Below are positions 22,507 to 34,773 of a stretch of DNA of 64,000 nt, piece after piece. Position numbers and translations under genes: made by a program. The number at the start of each line of letters is the position of its first letter. Positions within the stretch are counted from its first letter, which is position 1. Under the pieces are notes generated by a model. That model ran no database searches, was not told the DNA's origin, and saw nothing but the letters and a program-made list of their open reading frames with translations. Source of the stretch: Phaeotremella fagi (taxonomy: Eukaryota; Basidiomycota; Tremellomycetes; Tremellales; Phaeotremellaceae); NCBI GenBank assembly GCA_001599715.1, contig BCHU01000009.1, positions 1,054,001 to 1,118,000 of the forward strand, in the 5' to 3' direction.

Positions 22507-22641
22507 GTGGAGACAAGATATGCAGTATACCGCCCCTTTTCCGATTATTTAGAAGTCCCATGCATCGACTGTCCAAAATACATCTCTAAATAATGAATCC
22601 ACGCCATAAGAGATACAAGAGAAAGATAGAAATCATTAAAA

Positions 22642-25600
22642 TCATGGTATAGATGGATAAACAGTTGTTAACCTCATTGCCGTAGAATGAAGGGTGAAAT
22701 ATAATGGACCTCTTCTTTCTAATTCTTCAGCTTCGTTCCCGTCCACTGAGAATATGAACGCTTCTCTGATTGCTACTAGATTAGCTTGAATGGTTTCAAG
22801 TGTCTCGATCGGTATCGCTCGTAGAATGTCCTCGATTCTATCTAGATCAGTTGGGTCGATTCGAACTGAGATTTTCGTCCAATCTATCATGTCTTTGAAT
22901 GGGAAATGGGATCCTTCAGCAAGTAAGACTGGGATACAACCAGCATAGATGACATCGGTGGTTCGTGTCGCCCATCCTATATGTTAGACATGATCATTAT
23001 CATTAGACCTACCCGTTGTCCCTCGAGGTAGAGCGCAGAATTTTGAATCATTCAAAACATCCATGTACCTCTCCCAATTCCAGTCCCAAAGAGTTTGATC
23101 TTGATTATCACGAATGCTACAGGTTAAACGATGTCGGGTAACCCTGCCAGTTCCCCAACCACTACCCTTGAAAGAAATGAGGATACTTCTATCACGAACA
23201 TGTTTAATGTTTGAGATATCGGAAAAGGCATCAAGCAGATGTTGGGTGTTACAAGTTCTTGCTGGGACGACAACATCTTGTTGGGGTCGAGAACAAGGTG
23301 AATCGTAATCTCCCATAACAGACCAAAGAATCGAAGTATTCAGCAGTGGCGTTATAGGACTATCAACAAGATTATCCCGTTTCTCCCAGATCTGCCAATC
23401 GAAATGCCAGCAAAGTCCCCAATCAGACGTAAGAGCGAACGCTGTTGGTTTATCAGGAAGATATTTGGCAGCGTCAAGAATCTCTCGAACAAGTTGAGGA
23501 CCACAGGATTCGTAAATCGGATAAATGATGAGATCAGCTTCTTCTGCTGGAACTGAAACCATCCTCAGAGCACGATATATCACCGCATCTCCGGAGAGAC
23601 AATTCAGTTGTTGTAAATTATGACATGTTTCTGCCTCTGCTTCAGCTTCCCTGTCGTAACCGGTGATAACGTGGACCTTGAGGTGATTGGGGACGGACAT
23701 GATTTGTTGTCGAGCTTGAGGTGTAAGAATCGTTCGCCAGTCCATCTCTCTGACTCGTGTAGAGAGATCTGAAGATGGTTTTGGAATTCGAGTAGCCACA
23801 GATAAAGATTTGGGTCGTTCACAATGATCCGCAACTACACATCGACAATTTCCAGTCTTGACGCAAACTAACGGGTTGTCACAATCGTTATAGCACGGAG
23901 GGAGATCTCTTTGACTCCACTCTTGTATATGTCCCATGAAAGGTTTAGGTCCGGGGGTAAAAGATCGTTCTAAAGCAGCTGAGACTTCTCGGCATCTGTA
24001 GTATCGATTTGAACTCTTGAATGGGATACTGCTTGATTTCCCCCAACGAATATCGGGTTCAATGACTGAATGTTAGTTTGGTGCATTAACGTCTACTCAC
24101 AATCGTCAGCCATGAATGGCCAAGGACCTTGTCTTGGACAACAAACAGGACTTAGTCTCCAATTGTAAGGTGAGTCTGCCTGAGGATTATCTAAAGAATA
24201 ATGCGCCTTGCCCCCTCGCTCTTCCGCCGTGATCATGAGTCCAGTGTTGCTGTCAATCAATTGAAAGGCTGGTTCACCAGGATGAAGCTGAGGGTAAGCA
24301 TAGTTCCATTCCAAAACATACCTTGATTTGATACCTATTACCAGAAAACGCAGACAACCAAAGTTCCGTACCGTTCAGGAACATCCCCCAACCATTCGAT
24401 TCAAACGTGAAATGATCACCGTCATAATGAGCAGTCAGACCCGTGGCATCCCAAGCCCAATCATGGTGTTCGTAGTGACCCAATTTTCCATCTGCAACCA
24501 ATTCATCTCCACGAGTCTTGAGTTGATACAGATTACCACCGATATTTACTCCCATGTGAACCGTGCAACCATCAAGGAGATGAAGTTGAGAATTGTATTC
24601 GTCCTCGATTGAGGGAGCCGTACAATGCTTTTCGAGGTAGTTTTCAGCGTACCGAACAAATGTCGATTGATGGTGCTCGACCATGCGCTTGATTCCTTCA
24701 TCAATAGTCACCTTCGCCTTGTATCCTAATCCCTTTACAGCTTTGTCGGGTACACCAGCAAATCTAGCAGGGAATCGATCGTCTGAAACGATCTTTTGAA
24801 CAGGAGCAGCGGACGCGGTGTATTCTAAGATTTTGTCGATCAAATCAGATGCCATGGTATTTTCACCAGACATGATGTTGAAATCGTCAAAATAGGATTT
24901 GGAGCGCCAAGAAGCGAAAGATTGAGTTCGAAGTGATTCCAATTTATTCACTGCACCCAAAAACCCATCCACACAATCTTCAACATAGAGTAAATCGAGA
25001 TCTTGATTACCACCGACGATTTGTAGAGGTTGATCGGCCAGTGCAGCGCGAACGAAATTGGGTACCAAACGATCAGGTATATCTCTTGGACCTCCATAGA
25101 CAGATGAAAGACGAACGACGATAGCTCTGAATTGAGAACGAGCTAAAGCAGTTGCGACTTCCCATTCAGAAGCTAATTTGGATTTCCCGTATTCGTTGAC
25201 AGGTGCCTTTGGACTGGCTTCGACGACTGGTTTGTTTCCAACTGATCCATAAACTTCTCGACTTGAGGTGTGAACTATCCAGGCTGAACTTCTTGAATGA
25301 TACATTGCGTTCAGTATCGATCTCGTCCCATTAACATTGACATCCCAACATCCTTCAACATCTTGGAGACATGGTAGAACACGAGAGACAGCGGCGAGAT
25401 TGACGACTCCAACAACATCGGGAGTGAGAAGAGATTCAACCAACGATGTATCTCTGATATCACCGTTGACATATGTTGTTTTATCGTTGAGAGGGTAATC
25501 GGAAGGGATGGGAGCTAGATCGAGAACGGTGACTTCGAAATGTTTCGTGAGGCGAGGCAACATGATCGTACCTGCGATCAGCAACAATTCATATTGTACC

Positions 25601-25857
25601 AACCTACCAATGTTACCCATCCCTCCTGTCAATAATATACGTTTAGGTAAAGCTGGTTCTGAGGTTTCAGCAGTCTGAGAACCCCAAGAGTTGGGTAATA
25701 GTAATGGAACATTACTGAGATCGTACTAGCATCGTCAGCACGATCATCTCAAGTGAAAACTTACTGTATGATGAGCGGATATGAGGAGTAGGAAGAAGAC
25801 AACAGAGACAGCCCCGAAGATGTAGATTACTCGAGGTCGACCTACACGACGTGACAT
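22642..25857 (-). CDS. Membrane-anchored epimerase-exostosin fusion (bifunctional glycan enzyme)
   Basis: One reading frame of about 1020 aa, joined over four short introns. An N-terminal signal anchor (VIYIFGAVSVVFFLLLISAH) is followed by an extended SDR/NAD-dependent epimerase domain: LLTGGMGNIG (Rossmann GxxGxxG), VNGDIRDTSLV, HTSSREVYGS, then YGKSK (YxxxK). A middle region, possibly carbohydrate-binding, contains GCTVHMGVNIGGNLYQL. The frame continues across a 34-nt intron and a second short intron into a Cys-rich segment (CYNDCDNPLVCVKTGNCRCV). An exostosin/GT47-type domain completes the protein, with DLIIYPIYESCG, SILISFKGSGWGTGRV, FCALPRGTTGWATRTTDVIY and AGCIPVLLAEGSHFPF. The predicted topology is type II in the Golgi, probably coupling sugar-nucleotide conversion to transfer. 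The substrates are unknown. The joins are supported by intact donors, acceptors and frame. Confidence 0.85.
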
Positions 25858-26132
25858 GGTTGTTGAAGGAAGAATATACAATGTCTAGTTGTCAAAATAA
25901 AATTATTAGAATGTGAATTCCAGCTATGCTTCGTACTTCACATCTTGGCCAAGCTGAACGCGTGTATTTTGCGCCCGCTAAGGGATCGGAGATTACGAAC
26001 TACTGGATTATCGGGGAATCAGGGCGCATCTCGTGGGTAACACAGCTTATATCAACAACAATCTAGATATTGCATCGCTATCAGCTTATCCAAAAGGAGC
26101 TCAGAAGACTCTGAGACCCAAAACTTGTGTTC

Positions 26133-27773
26133 ATGTCTGCGGTAAGCGACCAAAATTGACTCGAAATTTGTCATTGATTAAATTCTAAGGTGACGATAGT
26201 CTCACAGACCCAAGTCCAGTCGGTGAAAAAGGTGACTGAACCCCACACTTCACCACTTTCAGTTGTCGACGCTTCGGTAGCCAACTACAGTCTAGCTTCT
26301 GCAGTATGGTTCCTTCCCGCTCCTCCCAACACCATATACTTCATTTCGAAACTCACGGAATCCTTGAAACACACTCTATCATCGTATCCACAATGGACAG
26401 GTCATGTTTACATGTATCCCTTTAATCCCTTTGATGAATCTCATAAAACAGATCATACGAAAAGGTTCATGAGACTTTGGGTTCGATGGGGAACATCCAA
26501 CGACCCAGGTGCAGAATTGGTCGTTGCTAAAACAGATTTAAAATTGGTACAGATCTTACCTCAAAAACTTCAACCTGGAATATCAGATCTGTCTCTAGCC
26601 AGTGATCAAATTTATCTACCTCCTGCTGAATGTTTGATCAAAGTTCGAAACCCGCCTTCAGGTCTTCGAGCGATTGGAGTCAAAATCACGACGTTCGCGT
26701 GTGGAGCAGTAGCTCTAGGAATGAGTATACATCACGTATTGGCTGATGCGCAAGCGTTGAGCTTGTTTGTATCAGATTGGGGTCAGGTTTATCGAGCATT
26801 GATATCTGGATCAGACCCTTCGACTTGTTTACCTGATCGACCGTTCGAACCAACTCGACTAGACGGATACGCTTCCATGGGTATCGATGATGTATCCGAA
26901 AACAAGGAATGTGAGAAAACAGCACTGTCGTTGCCCCAAGCTCGATTAGATTGGTGGGCGTCTTCAGAGAATAAACCGGTGATCATATCTTCACCGACAG
27001 AACCTGACCCTTTGGTGGTACCTCTTGATCTAGCAAATGGTAGTGATAGGGGTAAAAGAATCCCATGGGAGACATGGGAATATACTAAACCAGTACCAAA
27101 CTATGAAATACATTTCACACCCGAGGATATTGAAAGAATATATCGTCAAGCCGGAGGAAAAGAAGGTCAATTCAGTCGACTCGATGCTTTACAAGCTCAC
27201 ATCTGGCGTATCGTAGTCAAAGGACGACAACTATCACCTGAAATCGAAAACTACATAGACATGACTTTAGGTCTCAGATCCCGTTTAGAGCCTCCATTAC
27301 CATCCACATTCCTAGGTTCACCTATCATAAATTTCTCCGTCTCTCTAACTACATCCCAAATCCTGTCTTTATCACTAAAACAAATTGCCGAGGAATTCAG
27401 GAAAACAATATTGAAATTCGACATGACCACTATACCAGCTTTGTTACATCATTTAGGACATGCGATAGATCCGATCAGATATTGGAACGCTTTTTTGGGT
27501 GATCGCCATTTTCTAGTCACGAGTTGGATCGGAATTGGGGCATATGATAATGTAGATTTTGGATCTGGGAATCCGGTTCTGGTGGTTGCTGGAATGTGGC
27601 CTACTGATGGGACGACGGTTTTGATGGAGCAACCGAACATCAGTTTGAATGGTGGAGCACAAGCTTTAGGAAGTAAATGGTATGAGAGGGGGTTGGGCAT
27701 TCGATTGTTTTTGAAAGAGGAGGTCATGGCTAGGGTTTTGGTCGATGAGGAGTTGTGGGGAAAACGGAACTAG
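26133..27773 (+). CDS. BAHD-like acyltransferase (transferase family PF02458-type)
   Basis: A 9-nt first coding exon (26133-26141, Met-Ser-Ala) is spliced over a 48-nt intron to a single long exon starting at 26190 (VTIVSQTQVQSV), giving 530 aa. The catalytic HxxxD motif is present in SIHHVLADAQALSLF (about residue 190), and the structural DFGxG motif appears as VDFGSGNPVLVVA near the C-terminus. The two-lobed BAHD fold is supported by SRLDALQAHIWRIVVKG and the length. Such enzymes move acyl groups from acyl-CoA to alcohols or amines. In fungi the acceptor is often a secondary metabolite, polyamine or aromatic, and the substrate here is not predictable. Cytosolic, no leader. It lies head-to-head (about 275 bp) with the glycan enzyme gene. 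Confidence 0.87.
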
Positions 27774-28476
27774 AAATAGAGTTAGACTTAGTCATTGGTT
27801 GTAACCTGATCATGGTAATAATAGACATCATCACAACGATTATTCTGAATCGTGACGTTGTTTGGGTGAATCCCACATCGTTAAAGTAGGGCATTCTAGT
27901 CTCTCTTGCAGTTAAGTTGTAAGCTGCTTATTTCCCCCGACCCCTCTCACGTCTTGGAAAGAGCCACACAAGGTTGCCACTGAAAACAAGTCAATCGAAC
28001 AAACGTGCGTCAACTATTTACATTCAAACTCGATAAATCGTCAACAATGCATATGGAATATGTAGGAGATAGAGATGATATCGACAATACCAAGTGGTAT
28101 ACTGTAAGCTGAATGAAATATGTTTGAAAGAAATAACGAAAAATAACGAACTTGCGGTGTAAAGAAGGGACAAGATGTGGTCAAACGACATCAAAAATCT
28201 AAACCTCCTTTGTCAAATTATAAAAATCGTTTCAACTTCCTACTGTCTTAACAACAACTTTAAAATATAATCATATTCAAGATAATCTATCGAATCAAAT
28301 CTTATCTTTAGGTCTGAAGCAACCTCGTGCGTTGGACATCGAACTGAAGGGAGTCGGTTGATTCCTTTAAAAGTGTATAGATTTTTACGCACGTTTCAAG
28401 ATTGTCTCGTGCTTGCTCACACGACAAGGCAAGCTACTGCTACTGCTACCAACTAGAGCTAAAGCTTCAATGATCA
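27774..28476. other. Long intergenic region upstream of the bHLH gene
   Basis: 703 bp with no supported gene. AT-rich in its middle (about 28200-28310), with a CTACTGCTACTGCTACC run near 28433. The uORF described separately starts at 28470. A long 5' leader for the bHLH transcript is likely, which is inference. Confidence 0.45.
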
Positions 28477-28529
28477 ATGACTTGGTCAATGTCTTCGTCT
28501 TCATCTTCATCTTCATCTCCAATAGATAA
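28470..28529 (+). promoter_or_regulatory. Overlapping uORF on the bHLH transcript
   Basis: An ATG at 28470 lies seven bases before the main ATG at 28477, in a different frame. It encodes 19 codons (starts MINDLVNVF, then Ile/Phe-rich) and stops at 28529, inside the main frame. Ribosomes starting there would bypass the main start, or reach the in-frame ATG at 28489 only by leaky scanning. Confidence 0.5.
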
Positions 28530-30345
28530 AGATCAATCTCATTCTTCTTCTCAACATGATCTACAGTTTAATGGTAATATCAATAACAACAATGAATTTC
28601 ATTATATAACAAAAATAGATTCTCTCATCCCAACACCATCAACGTTCATAGAACATACTGTACCTTTACCTCTACCTCTACCATTTACAACACATCGTAT
28701 CCATCCACCGCCTCAATTCAACATCTCAAACACAAACACTTACACCAGTATGCCACCACCTACATCAACCATCCCAAGAAAACGTAAACTCCAAATGGCG
28801 ACTTCATCCAAACCGTCTCCCTCAGCTTCACCACCAACATCCCAATCCTCTGTCCAAGACAACGACAACGATTCAGAATATGATCCCCACAATCCATCCC
28901 ATTCATCTACCCAGAAACCCAAGACTCTATCCAATCTTGGACCCAACAAAAGGGTCGCTAGACCTTCAGCTGGTGTATCTAGTCCAGCTTCTATGCCGAC
29001 GACCACCAAAGGAAGACCTTTATCGAGAGAAGCTTTACGAAAAGCTAATCACAGTCTGATAGAGAGAAGACGAAGAGAAAAGATTAATGCTGCTTTGGGG
29101 GATTTAAGAGAAATGGTTCCAGGTTTAGGTGATGAGGGGTCAGGTAAAGCTGGTGAATTCAAATTAGAGGTATGTCGTTGTCGAAGATGATGAACTCACT
29201 TTCAATAGGTTCTGGAAAGAACTGTCGCATACATGCGTGATCTTAAATCTAGAATTCACGAGTTGGAAACATCAGCTAAAGAGAATGAGAGTGGTTCCCA
29301 CAAAAAGTCTAAATCTAAACATTCAACAACCATCCATGATACCGTAAATCAAGCCAAGGTTGAGGATAGTATCAGCTCGTCGTCCCAAATCTACACTAGA
29401 AAAGCGTCATCCTCACCACCATCACCATCACTTTCACCGGTGAATCAACCCATCCAACTACTCAAAACCCAATCAAACGATCATCAACTGGTTTCACCTG
29501 ATCCCAACGAGACTGAATCAGAAACGAATCTACCTCCGGCATTCACCAAAGCTTCAAGTTCAAGATCCAACTCAAGTTCTCGATCCACCAACGCAACTTC
29601 TCCAGGTCTAACCAGTGGATTAACCAAATCAACCAATCGCAATTCACATACAATAAGTTCGTTGTTTGCCTCAAACGAACATCAAAGTAAAATCCATCAA
29701 ATGCCTCCAACAAGTAGACCAATACCTTCACCCCAAGCCCCCAATCCTACACTTTATCTACCATTCCCTACACCATCACCTACATCCCCATTCCTTACTT
29801 ATCCATCGACATCGAATTCGATCTCAGGAACAGCATCAAGTTCATCCAATTCATCGGGTTTACCTGAACCATCACCTTTCATCGCCCCAATGCAGAATCT
29901 CGGTTTATTCGGTGGTACCTTATACTTAGATTCTACACCAAACTTGTTATCAATGTCACCAAACGATGCTATGGGTAACAACTCTAAACAACCTTCACCA
30001 CCTGATTTGAAAATGCCACCTCCATCTACATCTGTCATGGAGAAAAACGGTTCAAACGGTATAGGGATAGGTGCAGAGGAAGCTGCCAATCTGTTATTGG
30101 CTTTTTCATCACCTGATACACTCAGACCTATGAGTACAGGATCAACTCCGTTGATGAACGCTACGATTGGTGGTTTAACAAATATTACATCTAATGTTCA
30201 AAGGGAAAGAAGATCTACATTAGACGGGGAGGATTTTACCTTGGACGGTGGATTGATAAGTAACGTTAATGGGTTTATCAAAAACGGTGAAAAAAGTGGT
30301 ACGACTTTTGTCGGAAAAACAGCGAGAGATATTCTGAGGATGTAG
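28477..30345 (+). CDS. Basic helix-loop-helix transcription factor
   Basis: 609 aa from two exons; one 39-nt intron (29170-29208) interrupts helix 2 of the bHLH. The domain reads KANHSLIERRRREKINAALG, then DLREMVPGLGDEGSGKAGEF in helix 1/loop, then LEVLERTVAYMRDLKSRIHE running into a short leucine-zipper-like extension. The basic region H-x3-E-x3-R pattern (H..IERRRR) predicts CANNTG/CACGTG binding. The rest is low-complexity Ser/Pro/Asn/Thr. A poly-Ser start is encoded by a TCTTCA/TCATCT run. The start could be 28477 or the in-frame ATG at 28489. It resembles fungal bHLH regulators generally; I do not assign an orthologue. Confidence 0.88.
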
Positions 30346-30641
30346 GGAGGGGGTCTGTAAAATGGTGTTGATATGTGAATTGAATCATGTGTTGAAGGTA
30401 ATACGAATTGTTATGAGATAGAAGGGTAGAAGTAATAAAATAGGATAGATATATCAATGGGTGAAGCGATAAATTGCTTCAATAGAATCAAAGAAATTTA
30501 TTTGTAGATAGTAGAAATACCGTTTAATGTTGATGAATCACCATGAAAGTGGTGTTGATTTTTCTGGTCTATCTTGCTAATTTCTTGATACTGTTTCTCT
30601 TTTGAAAAGAACCAGTTAGCAAACAGGATTGATCGTCAAGA

Positions 30642-31374
30642 TCACACCATCTGTTTACGCATAAGGACTCCAGAGAGAGTCTCACCTCCAGAAGGACTTG
30701 GGAACATCGGTGTAGGTCCCTAAAAACCAATCCGTTTTAGCCCAGAAATAGAAACCCCCATTCGTTTAACTTACACGATAAACCTCATAGCCCTTTCGAA
30801 TGTACCAAGCGCGATTAACACTGATGGTATCCTTATGTTCTATGATCTCGATATTCTCTTTATCGGCCATAGCTTGCCAATCATCAGGCATTTCAAGTAT
30901 ATGAGCGATAGTGTCCAAAGTAACAATCTTGGCGTTGTACTTGTTAACAGCTTCTTGTTCCAAAATTGAAAAAGCTGAATTTCCAAGACCTTGATATTGG
31001 AATTTCTTGTAAATGAAAAGTGAGGCTAAGAGTTTTACCTCGTATCAGTATAAGTCTAATTACCATTACTATAAATAAAACCTACACAGATAAACAATCT
31101 GTTTCTCGCGACTGGCAGTCTCAGGATCTTTCTCATTAACCAAAACCCAAGCTCCCATGCCTACATCAACTCTACTTCCATCATGGAATTCCTTGACGAA
31201 AATCGCATAAGGTTCGTTAACCTGATTCATCCATCTTTCTTCAACCTTCTCAACTCCCCATCCACATTCTACTCTCATCCCTTTGATCAATTCAAGATCT
31301 TGTTCACCCGATGGAATTCTGTAAGTCAGAACACCGTCTTGGAGTGGGAGTCGGAGATTTCCTTCGATTGTCAT
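30642..31374 (-). CDS. GNAT-family N-acetyltransferase
   Basis: Three exons, about 205 aa. Exon 1 (start 31374) ends IVYL; an intron with donor GTAGGT and acceptor CTTAG restores SSLFIYKKFQYQGLGNSAF, the GNAT motif A with the acetyl-CoA loop QGLGNSA. Motif B follows as VNRAWYIRKGYEVYR. The third exon, GPTPMFPSPSGGETLSGVLM, ends at 30642. Family members acetylate primary amines of small molecules or proteins; the substrate here is unknown. No leader peptide. Unrelated to its neighbours as far as can be seen. Confidence 0.85.
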
Positions 31375-31751
31375 TGCTAAGTTTTTTAAGCTTGTTGGGA
31401 GTGGTTTTTTGTTTTTGTATTTGGCGTTTATACTTGGATGAAGTTGTTTAAGAGATCGTTGTCAAACTCCTTCTTGTTCTCTTTATACTTTGTCATGCAT
31501 TGATAACGACTCGACTAGCTGACTAAATTGGGTCTTGGCCCCATATGGTCACATCGGTCCCGGACCTTGCCGACTGATAAGGAAACGATCCATTTGGACG
31601 TGAATTCATGGATGGAACGCGTGGATATGAGCAGGCAAGAACTTTCTCAAAAAACGTTGTCAACGGCAATGACCCAATCTTTTCCTCTGAACTTCGCTCC
31701 TTTCCCACAAATGAATCAGAAGGCGCCAAACCCATAAACGCGTTCATAATT
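31375..31751. other. Intergenic between ERG2 3' end and the GNAT start
   Basis: 377 bp serving as the GNAT promoter. No coding frame or striking motif found; small frames here lack domains. Confidence 0.5.
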
Positions 31752-32732
31752 TCATAATTCAAACCCAATGCCCTCTATGGTAGCTCCATACCCAACTTGT
31801 ACTCCAACTACTAAAGCTTTCCCCTGAATAGATTCGCGCCCATCTGCTTAGCAGTGACTCTAACGGTATGGTAGAAAGTTGGGAAATCAAGGGTTGAGAA
31901 TAAAGTATCAGCTAGACCCATGGGTAACATGAGTGGAATCCAACCTAATACCAATTGTCAGTCAGGTTCATACCGGCCAGCATAGTTAAATGAATACCAC
32001 TTACCCCTAGCATATTCCAAAGCCCAGGTCTCCGGTTGCATAGCATATTGTTTAACAGTACCTCGATGTAAATGATGGACGTCTCCTGGATTATAAACTT
32101 CTCTAACTAATTCACCAGCTGAATAGGCAGTCTGTTGTCCGGTAAGGATATGGAAATAGTCATCAGCAGTGTGTCTCCCTGTGTGACCTTCCGTTCCAAC
32201 AGCCGAACCGAAGATGATCAAATACCTTGAAAACCAGGGGTCAGCGATATACCCTTACGTGCCAAGTTTTTTCGTCTCATCGTACGATGTGGAATTAAAA
32301 CGTACTCGGTCACACTAGCATGTAAGAGGAACATACTACCCATAGCACCAGCTGCATTGTTGAAGACCCAATCACGTTTGTTATGGTAGTCAGTGGCGAA
32401 AGTTGCTTGTGGATGAGCTTCGACCAATCTTTCTATTAAATCGTGGATCAGGATTGAAGTGTTGGTTGGTGGTGATGAGCCGGAAGCTTGAGCTGCCGCT
32501 ATAGAAGCTTGGACACATGCGTTAAGAGATTCGGGTGTGAGAATGTAGAATCGTTCCTATAAAATGGTTAGTTGGGTTGGGCGGTTGATGGGTCAATGGG
32601 ACTCACGTTGATACTGTTGAGATATGAACAGATACCTAAAAAGACAGCTAGGATCAATGCTCTGATGGACCATTTGGAAGCGGTTGAACTTGAGTTCTTG
32701 ATGGTAGGAGATTTAGTATTAGAGCTGACCAT
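31752..32732 (-). CDS. ERG2: C-8 sterol isomerase (delta8-delta7), ergosterol pathway
   Basis: ERG2/sigma-1 receptor family, about 240 aa in four exons. The N-terminal anchor [18 protein letters not shown] places it in the ER membrane. Family blocks: [20 protein letters not shown], then after a short intron (donor GTACGT) [60 protein letters not shown] and [20 protein letters not shown], then [14 protein letters not shown]. It moves the sterol double bond from C8 to C7 (fecosterol to episterol). The two His-rich loops and acidic residues conserved in the family are intact. It is the target of morpholine and sigma-ligand drugs. Stop at 31752. Confidence 0.95.
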
Positions 32733-33227
32733 TGTGGATATGAGAGGAAAAGAGAGAATTGAAAGAAGAAGGGAAAGAAGGCAGGTTTTGTTTACGGTAA
32801 TGTCATGACGAATTTGAGTTAAGAAAATGCTTAGGTGTTAGTGACGAGTCAGGCACGGTTACATCGTACGTCGTTTGATTGGGGACATTTGGCATGGGTG
32901 GGTTGGTTGGTTCTAAGAGGAAGTAGTATAAGTTAATGCATAAGTCGTTGTAAATGATGTCACTCTGTGATCACTACAAGGTATATACATACAAGCAAAC
33001 ATGCATGTCCAAGGTGAAAGGGGTCAAAAAAACATGCTTCAATAACCATTCACGGCTCTAAGTCAAAGTGAGCAGGTAGATTTGGTTGTGGCAGTTTTGT
33101 GTTCAATCACTTCACGTTTCATCTCCACGCCGTATCCCATCAATGCATGAATGATGCTGCATCATTCTTTCCTTTCTCTTTCTTTCCTCTTCACAAGTCA
33201 ACCACACCAAAGAGAAAACTCATCTCA
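32733..33227. promoter_or_regulatory. Divergent ERG2 / F-box-like gene promoter
   Basis: 495 bp between divergent starts. No clear sterol-regulatory or paired zinc-cluster element was recognised by eye. An in-frame upstream ATG at 33099 could extend the F-box protein. Confidence 0.4.
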
Positions 33228-34503
33228 ATGTCCAAGTCTCAAACCACAACCCAAACCAGATCCAAGCTCACAATGCCTACCCAAGGCATCGGTCAATCCT
33301 ATCTAGAAACATTACCAGACGAGGTTCTCTCAAACATCTGTCTCCCTTTGATCGAGGGAGGACGTCTCCATATGGAAGATTTCGAATCACTTATATCGCT
33401 ATTCCTCTCTTCCAAAACTATCTACTACAGGTTTATCAACGACTCGACGTTCTCTGATTCATTCTGGCGAAATTTTCTCAGGTTACATCAAGTTGGTCGT
33501 TCTTCCCATTCATCACATATACCCTTTCATCAATTGATTAAATATGTCAGCCTTATTGTGGAGTGGGGAGATCAGTGTGACCACCAATTTGAGAAGAGGT
33601 TTTCACCGATCAGGAAGATTGATCGAGAGGCTTTTGATCACTCTATCGGACGATTGAGTGAATTGACAAAAGATGTTTATGGTCCTTTGAAGCGTGAGTT
33701 TTCGAGAGTTCATCGTTTATTGACCATTTAGCTTTATTACCCAACCATTTGATGAGAGATATTCTACCAAATGAATTAGCCCGTGATTGGTCTGTAGGTC
33801 TAACTTTAAAATAATTAAACCAAGAAATACGGCTGATGTATGACGGCACTGATAATCATAGGTCCGTTCACTGTTGATCACGATACCGATAGTTCGAAAG
33901 AGTCCCTGGGGAATTCGTCCATTTAAGACAAGTTCATCAGTCAAAAGCGCCTCACCCATACCAATCACTTTCTTTCTCACTCATCCACCTATAACTCACT
34001 TGGAAGTTTTCCCAATATATCATGGACGCCGATTACAGTGTATAGTAAAAGGTGGTCCTAAGTCTTTCATTGTTGAAAATGCTTTTGGTATCACCCAAGA
34101 TGATGTTGAACTTGTGTTTGATAGATTGTACGTCTTGCTTCAACAACCTTTGCCTACCAAAGTTTGACAATATTCGACTTACGTTCTGTTTCTCTAGTAC
34201 CGATCAACTAAGACTGGCACAGTCAAGTTGTCGTCATATCAAAACCGTCCTGAAACCAGGATGCGATGAAAGGTGTCTGAGGCTGCGTTGGTGAGTGATC
34301 GCGGTAAACCGGACAGTCGCGTGGAGCTCAACTAATGGTTTTCCAGGTCTTGGTATCATGATTATGAATATCCACAAGAAATGTACACTCACGTATCAGG
34401 GGGTAAATGGGCGATCAATGTTATATATAAAAGAGAAGGTGAACATTGGCACGACTCCCCTGACCATGAAACATCCAGTGGTGAAGGATCGAACAGTGGA
34501 TGA
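33228..34503 (+). CDS. F-box-like protein
   Basis: Five exons, about 345 aa. After a Thr/Gln-rich start (MSKSQTTTQTRSK) comes LETLPDEVLSNICLPLIEGG, then SLISLFLSSKTIYYRFINDS and SFWRNFLRLHQ. This matches the LPxEVLxxI....L...LxxxSKxxYxxxxxxxFW pattern of an F-box, which would dock on Skp1 in an SCF ubiquitin ligase. Downstream exons (HLMRDILPNELARDWS; IPIVRKSPWGIRPFKTSS; NAFGITQDDVELVFDRL; HDYEYPQEMYTHVSGGKWAI) show no LRR or WD repeats, so the substrate-binding part is unrecognised. Starts at 33099 and 33273 are alternatives. Similar single-copy F-box-like proteins are numerous in Tremellales. Confidence 0.7.
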
Positions 34504-34773
34504 AGCTTCCAATACAGACACAAATTGATTGAATATAAGAAGTGTTCACTATCATAAGTTGTAGATACTGATTTGAGATCCATTGACGAGATTTGATATC
34601 ATCGCGTAGGATTTGTATATGCACGTTTGTGTTATGATTCCGTGTCCGTACAGTGTATTGGAAATCAGATGCTGATTTTCCAAGGGTTGCAGCCTTGATA
34701 GTAGTCGTTTCACAGTTTTAGAAATGGAATGTAACTCAAAAAGATATACCATTTTATTAAATACATTCAATCC

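Noticed and set aside
23937..24274. Separate gene for the exostosin part starting at the Met near 23937
   Set aside because: The frame continues upstream through two introns with good splice sites and protein-like sequence, with no stop or promoter-like gap.
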